From positions 30,639-94,638 of the forward strand of contig PCTW01000082.1 of the NCBI GenBank assembly GCA_002786715.1: a stretch of 64,000 nt of DNA, given 5' to 3'. This DNA is from Bdellovibrio sp. CG22_combo_CG10-13_8_21_14_all_39_27. GTDB taxonomy: Bacteria > Bdellovibrionota > Bacteriovoracia > Bacteriovoracales > Bacteriovoracaceae. The notes below the pieces were generated by a model. It saw nothing but the letters and a program-made list of their open reading frames with translations, searched no databases and was not told where the DNA came from. Shown here one piece after another: positions 51,055-59,297 of the stretch. Position 1 is the first letter of the stretch; every line of letters starts with the position of its first letter. Made by a program: the position numbers and the translations under genes.

Positions 51055-51876
51055 TCAGGAGTTTTCTAATAAGCCTGCACGATTATCTGTAGAGTTTTCA
51101 TTGATAATATCCGATTCCTTACCATCATAAATCTTCAACATTACGCTCGAAACTTCTTTCATTCGTTGAATACTCGCGAGCGACTTAAAAGCATATTCAT
51201 GAGCGCGATCAATCTCTTTGGTCTTGGTTATTTTTTTGGTGAAGTTCATAGCAATAAACATAGGATTATTTAGTAAGTGGCACAACTCACCCATTAATTT
51301 TTGCATTTTCTGTTTTGCTTCCATCGATCTTTGAACACTAATCAATCGAACATTATTTTCAAACATTTTATTAAAACGATTAATCGCCAAAAACTTTAGT
51401 CCCATAAAACTCAAGAGATTAGTAACTTGTTTGATGAGTAATGCATGATCGAAATCTATATTCCATGTGTTTACGATGAAAAAAATCACATTTGCAACGA
51501 GATCAAGAGCGATTGTCGTGACCAGGCCGAAGGGGAAGAAAATAAATTGTAGGAATGAAACAATGACCATTCCAAAATAATAATCAGAAGTGATGCCACC
51601 AATATGATAACTGGCAATAGAAACTCCCAAATAAATGGAGAAAAGACTTAAGAGCGAAAGGAAATGAATATTCTTTAAATGATATTTTTTTGAATAAAAA
51701 TAAACAAAGAGCATTGGGAGACCAAAGAGCAAACGGATGCCAAAAAACTTTGGCCATTGATCGCCAACTAAGCTGTTATCGACAATTGATAATAAGACAA
51801 AAACAAAAACACCCCAAGGCGCTACTTGCTTAATGCTCTCTTGTTTGTATTCTCTGAAGCCCTGATCCACATTCAT
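51055..51876 (-). CDS. Membrane sensor with H-box but no ATPase domain (truncated kinase or receptor)
   Basis: 273 residues. About six transmembrane helices occupy residues 18-180. Then comes a helical segment with H200 in LMGELCHLLNNPMFIA, which matches a HisKA H-box (H-x-x-NNP), followed by a second helix and a short tail. The catalytic ATPase domain of normal kinases is absent and the protein ends with a plausible stop, so it is not cut by the window. It could be phosphorylated in trans, or be an inactive regulator. Confidence 0.75.
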   Translation of the reverse strand: MNVDQGFREYKQESIKQVAPWGVFVFVLLSIVDNSLVGDQWPKFFGIRLLFGLPMLFVYFYSKKYHLKNIHFLSLLSLFSIYLGVSIASYHIGGITSDYYFGMVIVSFLQFIFFPFGLVTTIALDLVANVIFFIVNTWNIDFDHALLIKQVTNLLSFMGLKFLAINRFNKMFENNVRLISVQRSMEAKQKMQKLMGELCHLLNNPMFIAMNFTKKITKTKEIDRAHEYAFKSLASIQRMKEVSSVMLKIYDGKESDIINENSTDNRAGLLENS

Positions 51877-51982
51877 AAATTATCTAATGCCTTGATATTT
51901 CAAATAATCATTATGGAGGTACTGACTAGCAATTGACCAGAATATACGTTAAAAGACTTCTTAACATGGTGTATCATTCGTT

Positions 51983-51997
51983 AATAGGGAGCCTATT
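51983..51997. repeat. Inverted repeat in the 51877-52087 intergenic region
   Basis: AATAGG-GAG-CCTATT, about 107 bp upstream of the sensor gene start at 51876. It may be an operator. No other support. Confidence 0.3.
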
Positions 51998-52014
51998 CTG
52001 TTGAATTTATAAAG

Positions 52015-52030
52015 AGATTTGTACAAATCT
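52015..52030. promoter_or_regulatory. Perfect 16-bp palindrome, operator candidate
   Basis: AGATTTGTACAAATCT, a perfect 16-bp palindrome about 140 bp upstream of the sensor gene. No T-run follows, so it is unlikely to be a terminator. Confidence 0.35.
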
Positions 52031-52087
52031 TAGCTCTCATGAGTTCTCTCCTATTCACCAAAGAGAAAATGACAAATTGAAGTAAGC

Positions 52088-53464
52088 TTAATTAAATCCT
52101 GGCATGACTCGAAAGCTCAAGTCTGGAGGTGGAATCATGTATTGGGCCTTGTATTGAACTCTACGTCCGCCTTTTTTGGGGTCTAAATCTAAGAGGACCG
52201 ACTCATCATCTAAATCTAAGTCGAGATCATCGTCGCCGGCCGTGGTAGTAGAACTACCCTTTACTTCACATTTTTCTTTTAGCTCTTTATCTTTTATTTT
52301 AACGATGAGTTCAGCGGCAAATGAAGAATCAGTTGCTTCACATACTAAGCCTGTGCAAGATGCTGCTTGTTCAGATTTCCAATCACTTGAACCCAGCCAT
52401 TCTGGAATTTTGTCATTAATTTGAAAAACACCTTGCTCACCAAGTTTAACCAGAACAGTCCCCGTACACTTGGCGCCTTTCTCCGTCTTTTCCGCTTTCA
52501 TAACCAATTTAGCATCGGCCCATTTGGGTTCATCAAAAGAACAAGTAGCTTCTGCTTTCAGCACTTGATAACTTGCCAAAACTTTATGAATTCCACCGAA
52601 TTTGCCCTCTTCACTGATACAATCTGGAAATTCGCACTTTACCTTGAAACCATCAACCTCGGTATAGGCAATAGATTGCAAGATGGCCTTGTGAGCTTCA
52701 TCAGTACTGTCTTTGGTAACTTCTTGATCTTTATACTTCAAAACTAAGCGACAAACTTCTTCGCCCTTTGCATTGAAGACAGTCTTTGTCGTTAAAGTAA
52801 GTTCTTTTGGAGCTAAATCACTGACTTCAATTTGATGATGAGCTTGATCAAGATAAGTAGCGGCCAATTTTATTTTTGCTTGTTCCGATTTAAATTCAAT
52901 AGAGGACCCGCTTCCTGATGCCTCAGCATCTGACTGCCATTTGATTTTATCTAACTCGGCCTTATCAGTGACCTCTGTTCCTTTTTGCATGAGCTTAACA
53001 ACACCTTTGATTTCCTCACCTTTTTTTTCAGCGTTAATTTCGATGGTCCAATCAGTGTTGGCCTCAGCAAAACTTTTAATAAAGTCGAGGAAAGCTTTGT
53101 TAGGCAAATTGGGAATGCTACCTTCACATGGGGCTATTTTTTCGAACAAACTCGATTCAGTGGCCTCGTCACATAGAATTTTTAAGCGCCAACCATTTCC
53201 CGCCTTGGTTCCAAATTCGGCCATCACTTTTTCTACTTCAGGAAGAAGACCCTTATTTGAATCTGAACGTAGATTAGGCAAGTGAGCATAAACAGATTTT
53301 TGCCCTTTTGAAAAAGTGACACTAAATTTACCGTTGAGTTTTGTATCGATATCTCTTTTAAGTTTAGTCAGATCAGCTTCACTGCAAGCAAAGACATGTT
53401 CATTGGCAAACGCTAAAAGCAGCGCAAAGACAAAAATAAATCGATTTATGATTCCCCAACCCAT
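52088..53464 (-). CDS. Secreted cysteine-containing protein, unknown
   Basis: 458 residues. Signal peptide about 1-26 (FVFALLLAFANEHVFA). The mature protein is beta-rich with paired cysteines spread through it (KILCDEA, IAPCEG, VKCEFPDC, ATCSFDE, AKCTG, ASCTGLVC, EKCEV). An acidic low-complexity segment near residue 415 (DDDLDLDLDDES) lies before a basic C terminus. It may bind calcium or be surface-exposed; no family recognised. Confidence 0.7.
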   Translation of the reverse strand: MGWGIINRFIFVFALLLAFANEHVFACSEADLTKLKRDIDTKLNGKFSVTFSKGQKSVYAHLPNLRSDSNKGLLPEVEKVMAEFGTKAGNGWRLKILCDEATESSLFEKIAPCEGSIPNLPNKAFLDFIKSFAEANTDWTIEINAEKKGEEIKGVVKLMQKGTEVTDKAELDKIKWQSDAEASGSGSSIEFKSEQAKIKLAATYLDQAHHQIEVSDLAPKELTLTTKTVFNAKGEEVCRLVLKYKDQEVTKDSTDEAHKAILQSIAYTEVDGFKVKCEFPDCISEEGKFGGIHKVLASYQVLKAEATCSFDEPKWADAKLVMKAEKTEKGAKCTGTVLVKLGEQGVFQINDKIPEWLGSSDWKSEQAASCTGLVCEATDSSFAAELIVKIKDKELKEKCEVKGSSTTTAGDDDLDLDLDDESVLLDLDPKKGGRRVQYKAQYMIPPPDLSFRVMPGFN

Positions 53465-53629
53465 CTCTAAGTTATCGGAAATTCGCTAAAATTTCTTTAG
53501 GCTTCATTTTCTTCAAATCGTGGGGCTAAAAGCTTGTAATTCTTACCAACTGAACAAAGAATCTTACTATGCTCTCCCAAAATCATGGTAGTTGTCTGGC
53601 GCACTAGAAACTTTATCGAGGAGAGAACG

Positions 53630-54295
53630 ATGAAATCATTTATTTTACTCGCAGCTTTGGCCTTTTCAGGCGTTGCTGCTGCAGAATCTTGTCGTGCCGG
53701 AATTGAAGGCCGTTCAGGAATTGAGGCCGTATTTGACGGACGCGGGTATGACTACAACTCAGCTTGTATGGATGCTCAAAGACAATGTAAGCAAGAGCTT
53801 GCTATGCGCCAGCGCGGAGGTCGTTCACCTCATTTGAGCTGCCGTATTCTTTCAATTCAACCAACGCCTCCACGTCCAGTTCCACCAAGACCAATTCCAG
53901 TTCCTCCCCGTGGAGAAAACTGTGTTGCTAACATGAAGGCACGTGATGGCCGTATCATCGATACCTTTATGGGAGTTTCAATGACTCGTGGACTAGCTTG
54001 TGATGAAGCTACTCGCAAGTGTGAGCGCGATCTTTTCGAAAGACAAAGAAGTGGAAGAAATCCTTATGCTTACTGTGAAATCGAGCGTGGATACAATCCA
54101 AACCCTTTCCCTACTTTTTATGGTTCATGTAACTTTGAAAAAGTAGATCGTTTTGGCTATATCAATCAAAGATTTTATGCATCAGCTACTGGATATTCTC
54201 AATACGAAGCTACCGAAACAGCTTGTCGTGATGCAGAAAGACAGTGTCAAGTGACTGTATTTGGCCGTAGTGAGTACTGTAGAAAAGCTTTCTAA
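53630..54295 (+). CDS. Secreted protein with three tandem cysteine repeats
   Basis: 221 residues from ATG 53630, which has GGAGAG upstream and starts a signal peptide (MKSFILLAALAFSGVAAA); an ATG at 53585 in the same frame is not supported. Three units of about 50-65 residues share C at the start, F-x-G or F-x-A, then AC-x-[DE]-A-x-[RE]-x-C and a final C. The unit cores are ACMDAQRQCKQEL, ACDEATRKCERDL and ACRDAERQCQVTV. A Pro-rich linker separates units 1 and 2. Four Cys per unit suggests two disulfides each. Unknown function; a terminator follows. Confidence 0.75.
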   Translation: MKSFILLAALAFSGVAAAESCRAGIEGRSGIEAVFDGRGYDYNSACMDAQRQCKQELAMRQRGGRSPHLSCRILSIQPTPPRPVPPRPIPVPPRGENCVANMKARDGRIIDTFMGVSMTRGLACDEATRKCERDLFERQRSGRNPYAYCEIERGYNPNPFPTFYGSCNFEKVDRFGYINQRFYASATGYSQYEATETACRDAERQCQVTVFGRSEYCRKAF

Positions 54296-54320
54296 TTCTA
54301 TTCTTTAACTTATGATAGAT

Positions 54321-54357
54321 AACGCCTCTCGTAAATCGAGGGGCGTTTTTCTTTTTA
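54321..54357 (+). terminator. Intrinsic terminator after the triple-repeat protein gene
   Basis: AACGCCTCTCG pairs with CGAGGGGCGTT (11 bp, one G-U pair) around a 5-nt loop, followed by a T-rich tail. It lies 26 bp after the stop at 54295. Confidence 0.85.
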
Positions 54358-54413
54358 AGCCTATACAGTTACAATCTCCCCAACATTTAAATCAATGAAT
54401 TTGGAGATTCTCT

Positions 54414-54728
54414 ATGAAAAAAGAAGCCTTATTAGCCCTCGCCGTACTAGGACTTTCAACTTCACCATCATTCGCTTCTGATGCAAAAGAGAAGTGTTAT
54501 GGAGTGGTTAAAAAAGGAATGAATGAGTGTGGTAACAAAACTCATGGCTGTCATGCCGGAGCCACTGTTGATGCGGGCGCCGATGAGTTTATCACCTTAA
54601 ACGAAGGTCTTTGTAAGCAACTTGGGGATACTCCTAAGGCCAATTGTTTAAAGCATAGCTCTGACAAGAAAGTATGTGAGTCCTTAGTCGAATCTAAAAA
54701 AGCCACAGCACCGGCCAAGAAGATGTAA
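54414..54728 (+). CDS. DUF2282 / BufA1-like bufferin-type precursor
   Basis: 104 residues. Signal peptide about 1-21, then EKCYGVVKKGMNECGNK, THGCHAGATVD and NEGLCKQLG. These match the BufA1/DUF2282 pattern of a Cys-x-x-G start, a conserved N-x-C, H-x-C and G-x-C. Family members are periplasmic copper-binding ribosomal peptides whose cysteines are modified by the MNIO enzyme BufB (DUF692) with BufC. Two extra cysteines (ANCLKH, KVCESL) and an Ala/Lys tail follow. No BufB or BufC gene lies next to it; the next gene is pepP, overlapping by one base. Confidence 0.75.
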   Translation: MKKEALLALAVLGLSTSPSFASDAKEKCYGVVKKGMNECGNKTHGCHAGATVDAGADEFITLNEGLCKQLGDTPKANCLKHSSDKKVCESLVESKKATAPAKKM

Positions 54729-56047
54729 TGCAAATAGAAACGGAACATAAAGCTCGTCGCAAGAACTTGGCCGATAAACTTGCAGGAGGCGTGGCCGTCC
54801 TTCATGGTAGCGGTATTCAAACGCGAAGTTTCGATACCACATTCCCCCATCGCCAAGACAGCAACTTCAAGTATCTCACAGGACTTGACGAGCCTGAGGC
54901 ATTTCTCATTATTACCAGTGACCCTTTTCAAAGCATCTTATTTGTCCGACCTAAAAATGATTTCGAAGAAATGTGGGGCGGTCTTCGTATGGGAGTTGAA
55001 AAGGCGCAGCAGATCTTAGATTTCGATGAGGTTCATCCGATAGAAGATTTCTCTAAAGTCATTATCGAAAAACTTAAAGGGAGCAGAAAAGTTTTCATCG
55101 ATTTTAGCAATAGAAAATTTGTGACAAAAATGCTGGATCACATGGACGAGCTGGCGCGTTTTCGAAAACTCAAAGTGCATAAGCCCTCAGGACTTGAAGA
55201 CATCACTCCCCTCGTCGGAAGCTTGCGTTTAATTAAGTCTGCTCCCGAAATAGAGAGTATGAGACGTGCCGCCGAGATTACCAATATTGCTCATCGTGCG
55301 GCCATGGCCATGTCGAAGCCTGGAGTTAATGAAAGCGAAATCGAAGCATTATTAGAGTATATTTATAAAAAGAATGGAGCTCGCCACCCTGCTTATGAGT
55401 CTATAGTCGCAGGTGGAGACAATGCACTCATCCTTCATTACATTGAAAATAATCGTGAACTCAAATCAGGTCAGATGCTCTTAATCGACGCCGGAAGCGA
55501 GTTCAATACTTATGCTTCCGATGTGACACGTACGACTCCTGTTGATGATAAATTCGATCCCCTTCACCAAGAGCTTTATGAAATAGTCTTAGAGGCACAA
55601 AAAAGTGGTCTCTCTCGTGCGAGTGTAGGACATACGATTGGCGATGTTCATGAAAGCGCTACAAGAATTCTCATTCGCGGCTTGCTCGATCACAAGATCT
55701 TAACCGGAACGGTTGATGAAATTTGGGAAAAAGGCTTGCACAAACCTTATTACCCTCACGGAACTTCGCATTGGTTGGGACTTGATGTTCACGATAACAG
55801 TCCTTATCTTGATGATGAGTTGAATGATCTTAAATTTGTTCCTGGAATGGTCTTTACCATAGAGCCAGGACTTTATTTTCAATACAACAATGAATGTCCT
55901 GAACGCTATAAGGGCATCGGTATTCGAATTGAGGACGATGTCTTAATTACAGACTCAGATCATGACAATTTAACAAGCATGATTCCCAAGACCGTGCACG
56001 AAATCGAGGAGATGAAAAAATGCGACTATCGAGACTTTTTGCTCTAA
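54728..56047 (+). CDS. pepP: Xaa-Pro aminopeptidase (M24B)
   Basis: 439 residues, the E. coli PepP length. Removes N-terminal residues before proline. The N-terminal AMP_N domain (about 1-170) has RQDSNFKYLTGLDEP. In the pita-bread domain the dinuclear metal ligands are visible: LLIDAGSE, YASDVTRTTP, YPHGTSHWLGLDVHD, FTIEPGLY and GIRIEDDVL. Start codon overlaps the stop of the bufferin-like gene. Cytoplasmic. Confidence 0.95.
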   Translation: MQIETEHKARRKNLADKLAGGVAVLHGSGIQTRSFDTTFPHRQDSNFKYLTGLDEPEAFLIITSDPFQSILFVRPKNDFEEMWGGLRMGVEKAQQILDFDEVHPIEDFSKVIIEKLKGSRKVFIDFSNRKFVTKMLDHMDELARFRKLKVHKPSGLEDITPLVGSLRLIKSAPEIESMRRAAEITNIAHRAAMAMSKPGVNESEIEALLEYIYKKNGARHPAYESIVAGGDNALILHYIENNRELKSGQMLLIDAGSEFNTYASDVTRTTPVDDKFDPLHQELYEIVLEAQKSGLSRASVGHTIGDVHESATRILIRGLLDHKILTGTVDEIWEKGLHKPYYPHGTSHWLGLDVHDNSPYLDDELNDLKFVPGMVFTIEPGLYFQYNNECPERYKGIGIRIEDDVLITDSDHDNLTSMIPKTVHEIEEMKKCDYRDFLL

Positions 56048-56535
56048 GCTTCGCTTTCCTTTCTTTCTCTCTATTAGCGCAACAAGACGCTTTTGTTTAT
56101 AAAGACCGTACCTGTAAAGTATGGGTTAAATCCAAAATGGATGACGATTTCAAATTTCATAAAGAAGTCATCAAAGTCATTGAAAAAAAAGGTTATGTCC
56201 CTCAAGTGATGGTCGAGGATCGTCGCCTATTTGAAGGCGACATTTACTTTACTGTCAAAAAAGAAATTCTCAAGGAACGTGAAGTAAGAGAAACAACAGT
56301 AGTGGATGGGCAACAAAAAGTGACTTCAACTCGCCAAGCGAAACTTCTCTACAAAGATTGTCAGGTCAACTTTGCTTTGAAAAAGGCCAAAGATCGCATA
56401 GTTCATGAAAATGACAAAGTTCTCTACACTGGAACCTCTATTCGTTCCCATCCAAGAATTACACTAAAAGGAAATGAAAGATGCATTCGCGCCCTTTGGG
56501 ATGCTTCTGTCGATATTCCACCTTGTAAAAATTAG
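56020..56535 (+). CDS. Secreted protein, unknown
   Basis: 171 residues with a signal peptide (MRLSRLFALSFAFLSFSLLA). It begins 28 bp inside pepP, with GAGGAGA before the ATG. Mature part is small, basic and beta-rich, with cysteines at DRTCKVW, KDCQVN, ERCIRA and PPCKN, which could form two disulfides. No family recognised. Confidence 0.7.
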   Translation: MRLSRLFALSFAFLSFSLLAQQDAFVYKDRTCKVWVKSKMDDDFKFHKEVIKVIEKKGYVPQVMVEDRRLFEGDIYFTVKKEILKEREVRETTVVDGQQKVTSTRQAKLLYKDCQVNFALKKAKDRIVHENDKVLYTGTSIRSHPRITLKGNERCIRALWDASVDIPPCKN

Positions 56536-57173
56536 TCTTGCTTTTTACAATTTTGGGCCCTTGCTAGCTCAATTTCATGCTGTCGTTGTTTGTTTAATTT
56601 AATCGTTTCTAAAGCTTCAGAACTGGGCTTAACATCCATATCAGCAATAATGGGGATCATTCTTCGAATATTGGCCCCAGTATCCTGTAAAATGATATTT
56701 CCGCCAGTATTAGGACCCAATACTCTGCCATAACGGCTTAAAAAGGGTCTCAGTGATTTAGTAATTTCTATTGAAGCCTCGGGTGCTTTTAAAGCGACAG
56801 AAGCCATAATGAAGTCGTGATTATCAGGAATACTTGAGACATCATAATTGACGACTTGAAAATGAGGATTTGCCTGATAGCGAATATCTCGTGCACTGAT
56901 GATTTTATATTCCTTAGTTCCTATAGGTATTCTTGCATATCCATTTTCGTAGAGATAAAGAGAGAGAATCGTATCAGCATTCTCTTTGTTGAGTTGAACA
57001 TTATTTGAGCTTTGAGTTAAACCCTTAAATTTTTCTGTATAAAAATATTTTGTACCTGTTAATTTTCCAACGGTATCAATACATTCGCTTAAATTTTGAC
57101 AACCTTTAGGTGCAGAAAATGCGTCCAATGTAATTAAAATAAGGGGCAAGATAAACCATTTGAAACGAGACAT
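56532..57173 (-). CDS. Exported stand-alone secretin N-domain-like protein
   Basis: 213 residues; signal peptide about 1-20. GGAGG lies before the ATG. The C-terminal half reads like a GspD/PilQ secretin N1 domain: APEASIEITKSLRPFLSRYG, then RVLGPNTGGNIILQDTGANI and MIPIIADMDV followed by KPSSEALETI. The N-terminal half may be an N0-like domain. There is no secretin pore domain. Such proteins can be periplasmic pieces or adaptors of secretion machines; the partner is not in this window. Confidence 0.7.
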   Translation of the reverse strand: MSRFKWFILPLILITLDAFSAPKGCQNLSECIDTVGKLTGTKYFYTEKFKGLTQSSNNVQLNKENADTILSLYLYENGYARIPIGTKEYKIISARDIRYQANPHFQVVNYDVSSIPDNHDFIMASVALKAPEASIEITKSLRPFLSRYGRVLGPNTGGNIILQDTGANIRRMIPIIADMDVKPSSEALETIKLNKQRQHEIELARAQNCKKQD

Positions 57174-57239
57174 GGAACCTCCGTGATTTATGGTTCCACT
57201 AGATTAGCTAATCAATGAATTATAAGTATCAGTTTAATG

Positions 57240-58088
57240 TCAATTTTTAGTCAAAACTGTTCTCACCATACTGGCAAAACGCTTGCACTCCTTCCTCAAA
57301 TCATCTCCATGTCGAGTTAACAAATATAAAGTTCTTTGTTGAACTTTTGGCATTTTAACAGATGTGCAAACCTTAAGCTCATCAATCTTTCCTCCAACAA
57401 ACTCTGGTAGGTAAATCGCTGAGCTACTGTGACAGGTCAACTTGATTGCGGTATGAAGGCCATCAACTCTAAATTTAATTTTTCTAGGCAATATATGATC
57501 CGGCCAACCATCTTGACCTCTTTCAAAAGTAGGCATTTTTCCTAAAGGAACAGTTGGAACAATAAATTCAAGTTCTTCATGTTGTTTTAATTGATGCTTC
57601 TTCGAAACATAGATATTCATAGGAATTTTTGCCAAAGAATGAATAGCTATTCCCTCGTGAGCTTGCGGTTCAAATGTAAGGGCCCAATCAATCTGCTTGG
57701 CCGCAATGGCCCTTTCAACATCTCCACTTTCTAATTGATAGAGTGATACTTGAAAAGTATCAAAATACTTTGATAAGTGGGAAGCAATCAGAAATGTCCC
57801 CGTACTTTCACCGACGGCAATCTTTAAAACTGGTGAGACTTCATTCTTACTTTTTAGTTGAGAAATTTGATTAATAATATCTAGTGCTTTTGGATACAAG
57901 AGATGAGCAAAATCGGTTGGTACAATTCCTCTTCCTTCTGCAACAAAAAGGATTTCTCCAAGTTCTTTTTCGAGCGTCTTAATGGATTTTGAGATTGTCC
58001 CTGCTGAAAGATGCAAAACATCAGAACTTTTTCTTATCGAACAATGTTCATAGACTCTACAAAAATGATTCAATCTCATTGTTTCCAT
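57240..58088 (-). CDS. LysR-family transcriptional regulator
   Basis: 282 residues. N-terminal winged HTH (about 4-62) with the recognition helix around HLSAGTISKSIKTLEKEL. Then a LysR substrate-binding domain with VSPVLKIAVGESTGTFLIAS. It is divergent from a secreted protein and a nitroreductase, which it probably regulates; repeated TTGTTTCC elements lie at and beside its start codon. Confidence 0.88.
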   Translation of the reverse strand: METMRLNHFCRVYEHCSIRKSSDVLHLSAGTISKSIKTLEKELGEILFVAEGRGIVPTDFAHLLYPKALDIINQISQLKSKNEVSPVLKIAVGESTGTFLIASHLSKYFDTFQVSLYQLESGDVERAIAAKQIDWALTFEPQAHEGIAIHSLAKIPMNIYVSKKHQLKQHEELEFIVPTVPLGKMPTFERGQDGWPDHILPRKIKFRVDGLHTAIKLTCHSSSAIYLPEFVGGKIDELKVCTSVKMPKVQQRTLYLLTRHGDDLRKECKRFASMVRTVLTKN

Positions 58089-58117
58089 ATTCGAAACATA
58101 TATTTCAAATTGTTTCC
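58078..58117. promoter_or_regulatory. LysR operator candidate
   Basis: ATTGTTTCC occurs at 58078-58086 and again at 58109-58117, 31 bp apart (about three helical turns). An inverted half-site GAAACA at 58093-58098 forms TGTTTC-N7-GAAACA with the first copy. The sites lie across the LysR start codon and the divergent intergenic region, as expected for an autoregulating LysR protein. Confidence 0.5.
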
Positions 58118-58165
58118 TTTTTCAAGAGAAAAGAATTCATTACTATGCCTAAACCAGGAGGAATT

Positions 58166-58564
58166 ATGAAATTCATCATACTTATGTTTATGTTTTCAAG
58201 TGCTCGGGCAGAAATGGTTTATAGAGCGACAACGGAAATCGGAAATCACCAATTTCAAGATATCATCATTATAAACGAATTGCCTTTTCAAGGGGGAGGT
58301 CTTACAGGAAGTCTCACTGTTCCCGGTATATTCTCAACCAACTTTTTAGAATCATCCGATCTGAGAGTTTATCTGTGGTCTGATCATTATCAAATGAATC
58401 TTGATGTTAATGTAAATGAAAATAATAAAACATCACTTCTTCATTATCGTCTTAAATCTAAGAATACTGGATACAAAGAAATGGAAGGACAATTACTTAA
58501 TGAAGCTAATGAAGCTGTTGGAATAGTAAAAGAAATGAGGTTGATCTATGAATCCCGTCCTTAA
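58166..58564 (+). CDS. Secreted protein, unknown
   Basis: 132 residues from ATG 58166, with an ideal AGGAGG upstream; the frame extends further but earlier starts have no SD. Signal peptide MKFIILMFMFSSARA. Mature domain is beta-rich (LPFQGGGLTGSLTVPG) with no cysteine. Overlaps the nitroreductase gene by 17 bp. No family recognised. Confidence 0.7.
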   Translation: MKFIILMFMFSSARAEMVYRATTEIGNHQFQDIIIINELPFQGGGLTGSLTVPGIFSTNFLESSDLRVYLWSDHYQMNLDVNVNENNKTSLLHYRLKSKNTGYKEMEGQLLNEANEAVGIVKEMRLIYESRP

Positions 58565-59297
58565 ACAAATGGAACAGCACAGATCCATTAGAAAATATAA
58601 GAATCAAGATGTTGAAGATCACGTTATTCAACAGATACTCGAGTGTGCAATCAATGCATCTTCTTCAGGAAACATGCAAGCCTACTCGGTGATCGTGACG
58701 AAAAAGAAGGAAATCCGAGAAGCCCTCTCTCCTCTCCACTTTGATCAAAATATGGCTTTAGAAGCACCCGTATTTGTCACATTCTGTGCTGACTTTAACC
58801 GAACACGTAAATGGTTAGAAACAAGGAACGCACCTTTAAACTTTGATAACCCAATGAGTTTTATGATCGGGGCAATAGATGCCATTCTCGTTTCGCAAAA
58901 CTTTTCTTTAGCAGCTGAATCGTTGGGATTAGGTATTTGCTATCTTGGAACAACACTTGCTAATTGCCACAAAATAGCAAAAATTTTGAATTGCCCTCAT
59001 CAGGTTGTGCCTGTGGTTGGGATGAGCTTGGGCCATCCTGCAGAAGGCCCTCTTAAACGAAATAGACTTCCTTCAAAATTTCTTTTTCACAAAGACCGCT
59101 ATCAAGACTATAGCGAAGATGATTTGCGAGATTGTTACATAGAGAGAGAAAAGGAATCGATGCAAAGACTAGGATTTGCTAAATTAGATGAGTACGCACA
59201 TTTTCTCACAACTAAGAAGTATACTAAGGAAAGTCATCTTTTGTATTCTCAGAATATTATACAGTGTCTGAGAGATCAGAATTATTTAACACAGTAG
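58548..59297 (+). CDS. Nitroreductase-family FMN oxidoreductase (NfsA-like)
   Basis: 249 residues. FMN-binding signature RSIRKYKNQDVED near the N terminus, then INASSSGNMQAYSVIV, and AESLGLGICYLGTTL followed by PVVGMSLGHPAEG. This is the NfsA/FRP pattern of flavin oxidoreductases using NAD(P)H. Natural substrate unknown. It overlaps the secreted-protein gene upstream and the convergent gene (16 bp) downstream. Regulated with it by the LysR neighbour, as inferred from position. Confidence 0.88.
   Translation: MNPVLKQMEQHRSIRKYKNQDVEDHVIQQILECAINASSSGNMQAYSVIVTKKKEIREALSPLHFDQNMALEAPVFVTFCADFNRTRKWLETRNAPLNFDNPMSFMIGAIDAILVSQNFSLAAESLGLGICYLGTTLANCHKIAKILNCPHQVVPVVGMSLGHPAEGPLKRNRLPSKFLFHKDRYQDYSEDDLRDCYIEREKESMQRLGFAKLDEYAHFLTTKKYTKESHLLYSQNIIQCLRDQNYLTQ

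Noticed and set aside
54373..54409. AATCTCC/GGAGATT hairpin that would hide the SD of the bufferin-like gene
   Set aside because: The stem is only 7 bp with a 23-nt loop, and a TACAAT -10-like element overlaps the anti-SD arm, so that arm may not be transcribed.
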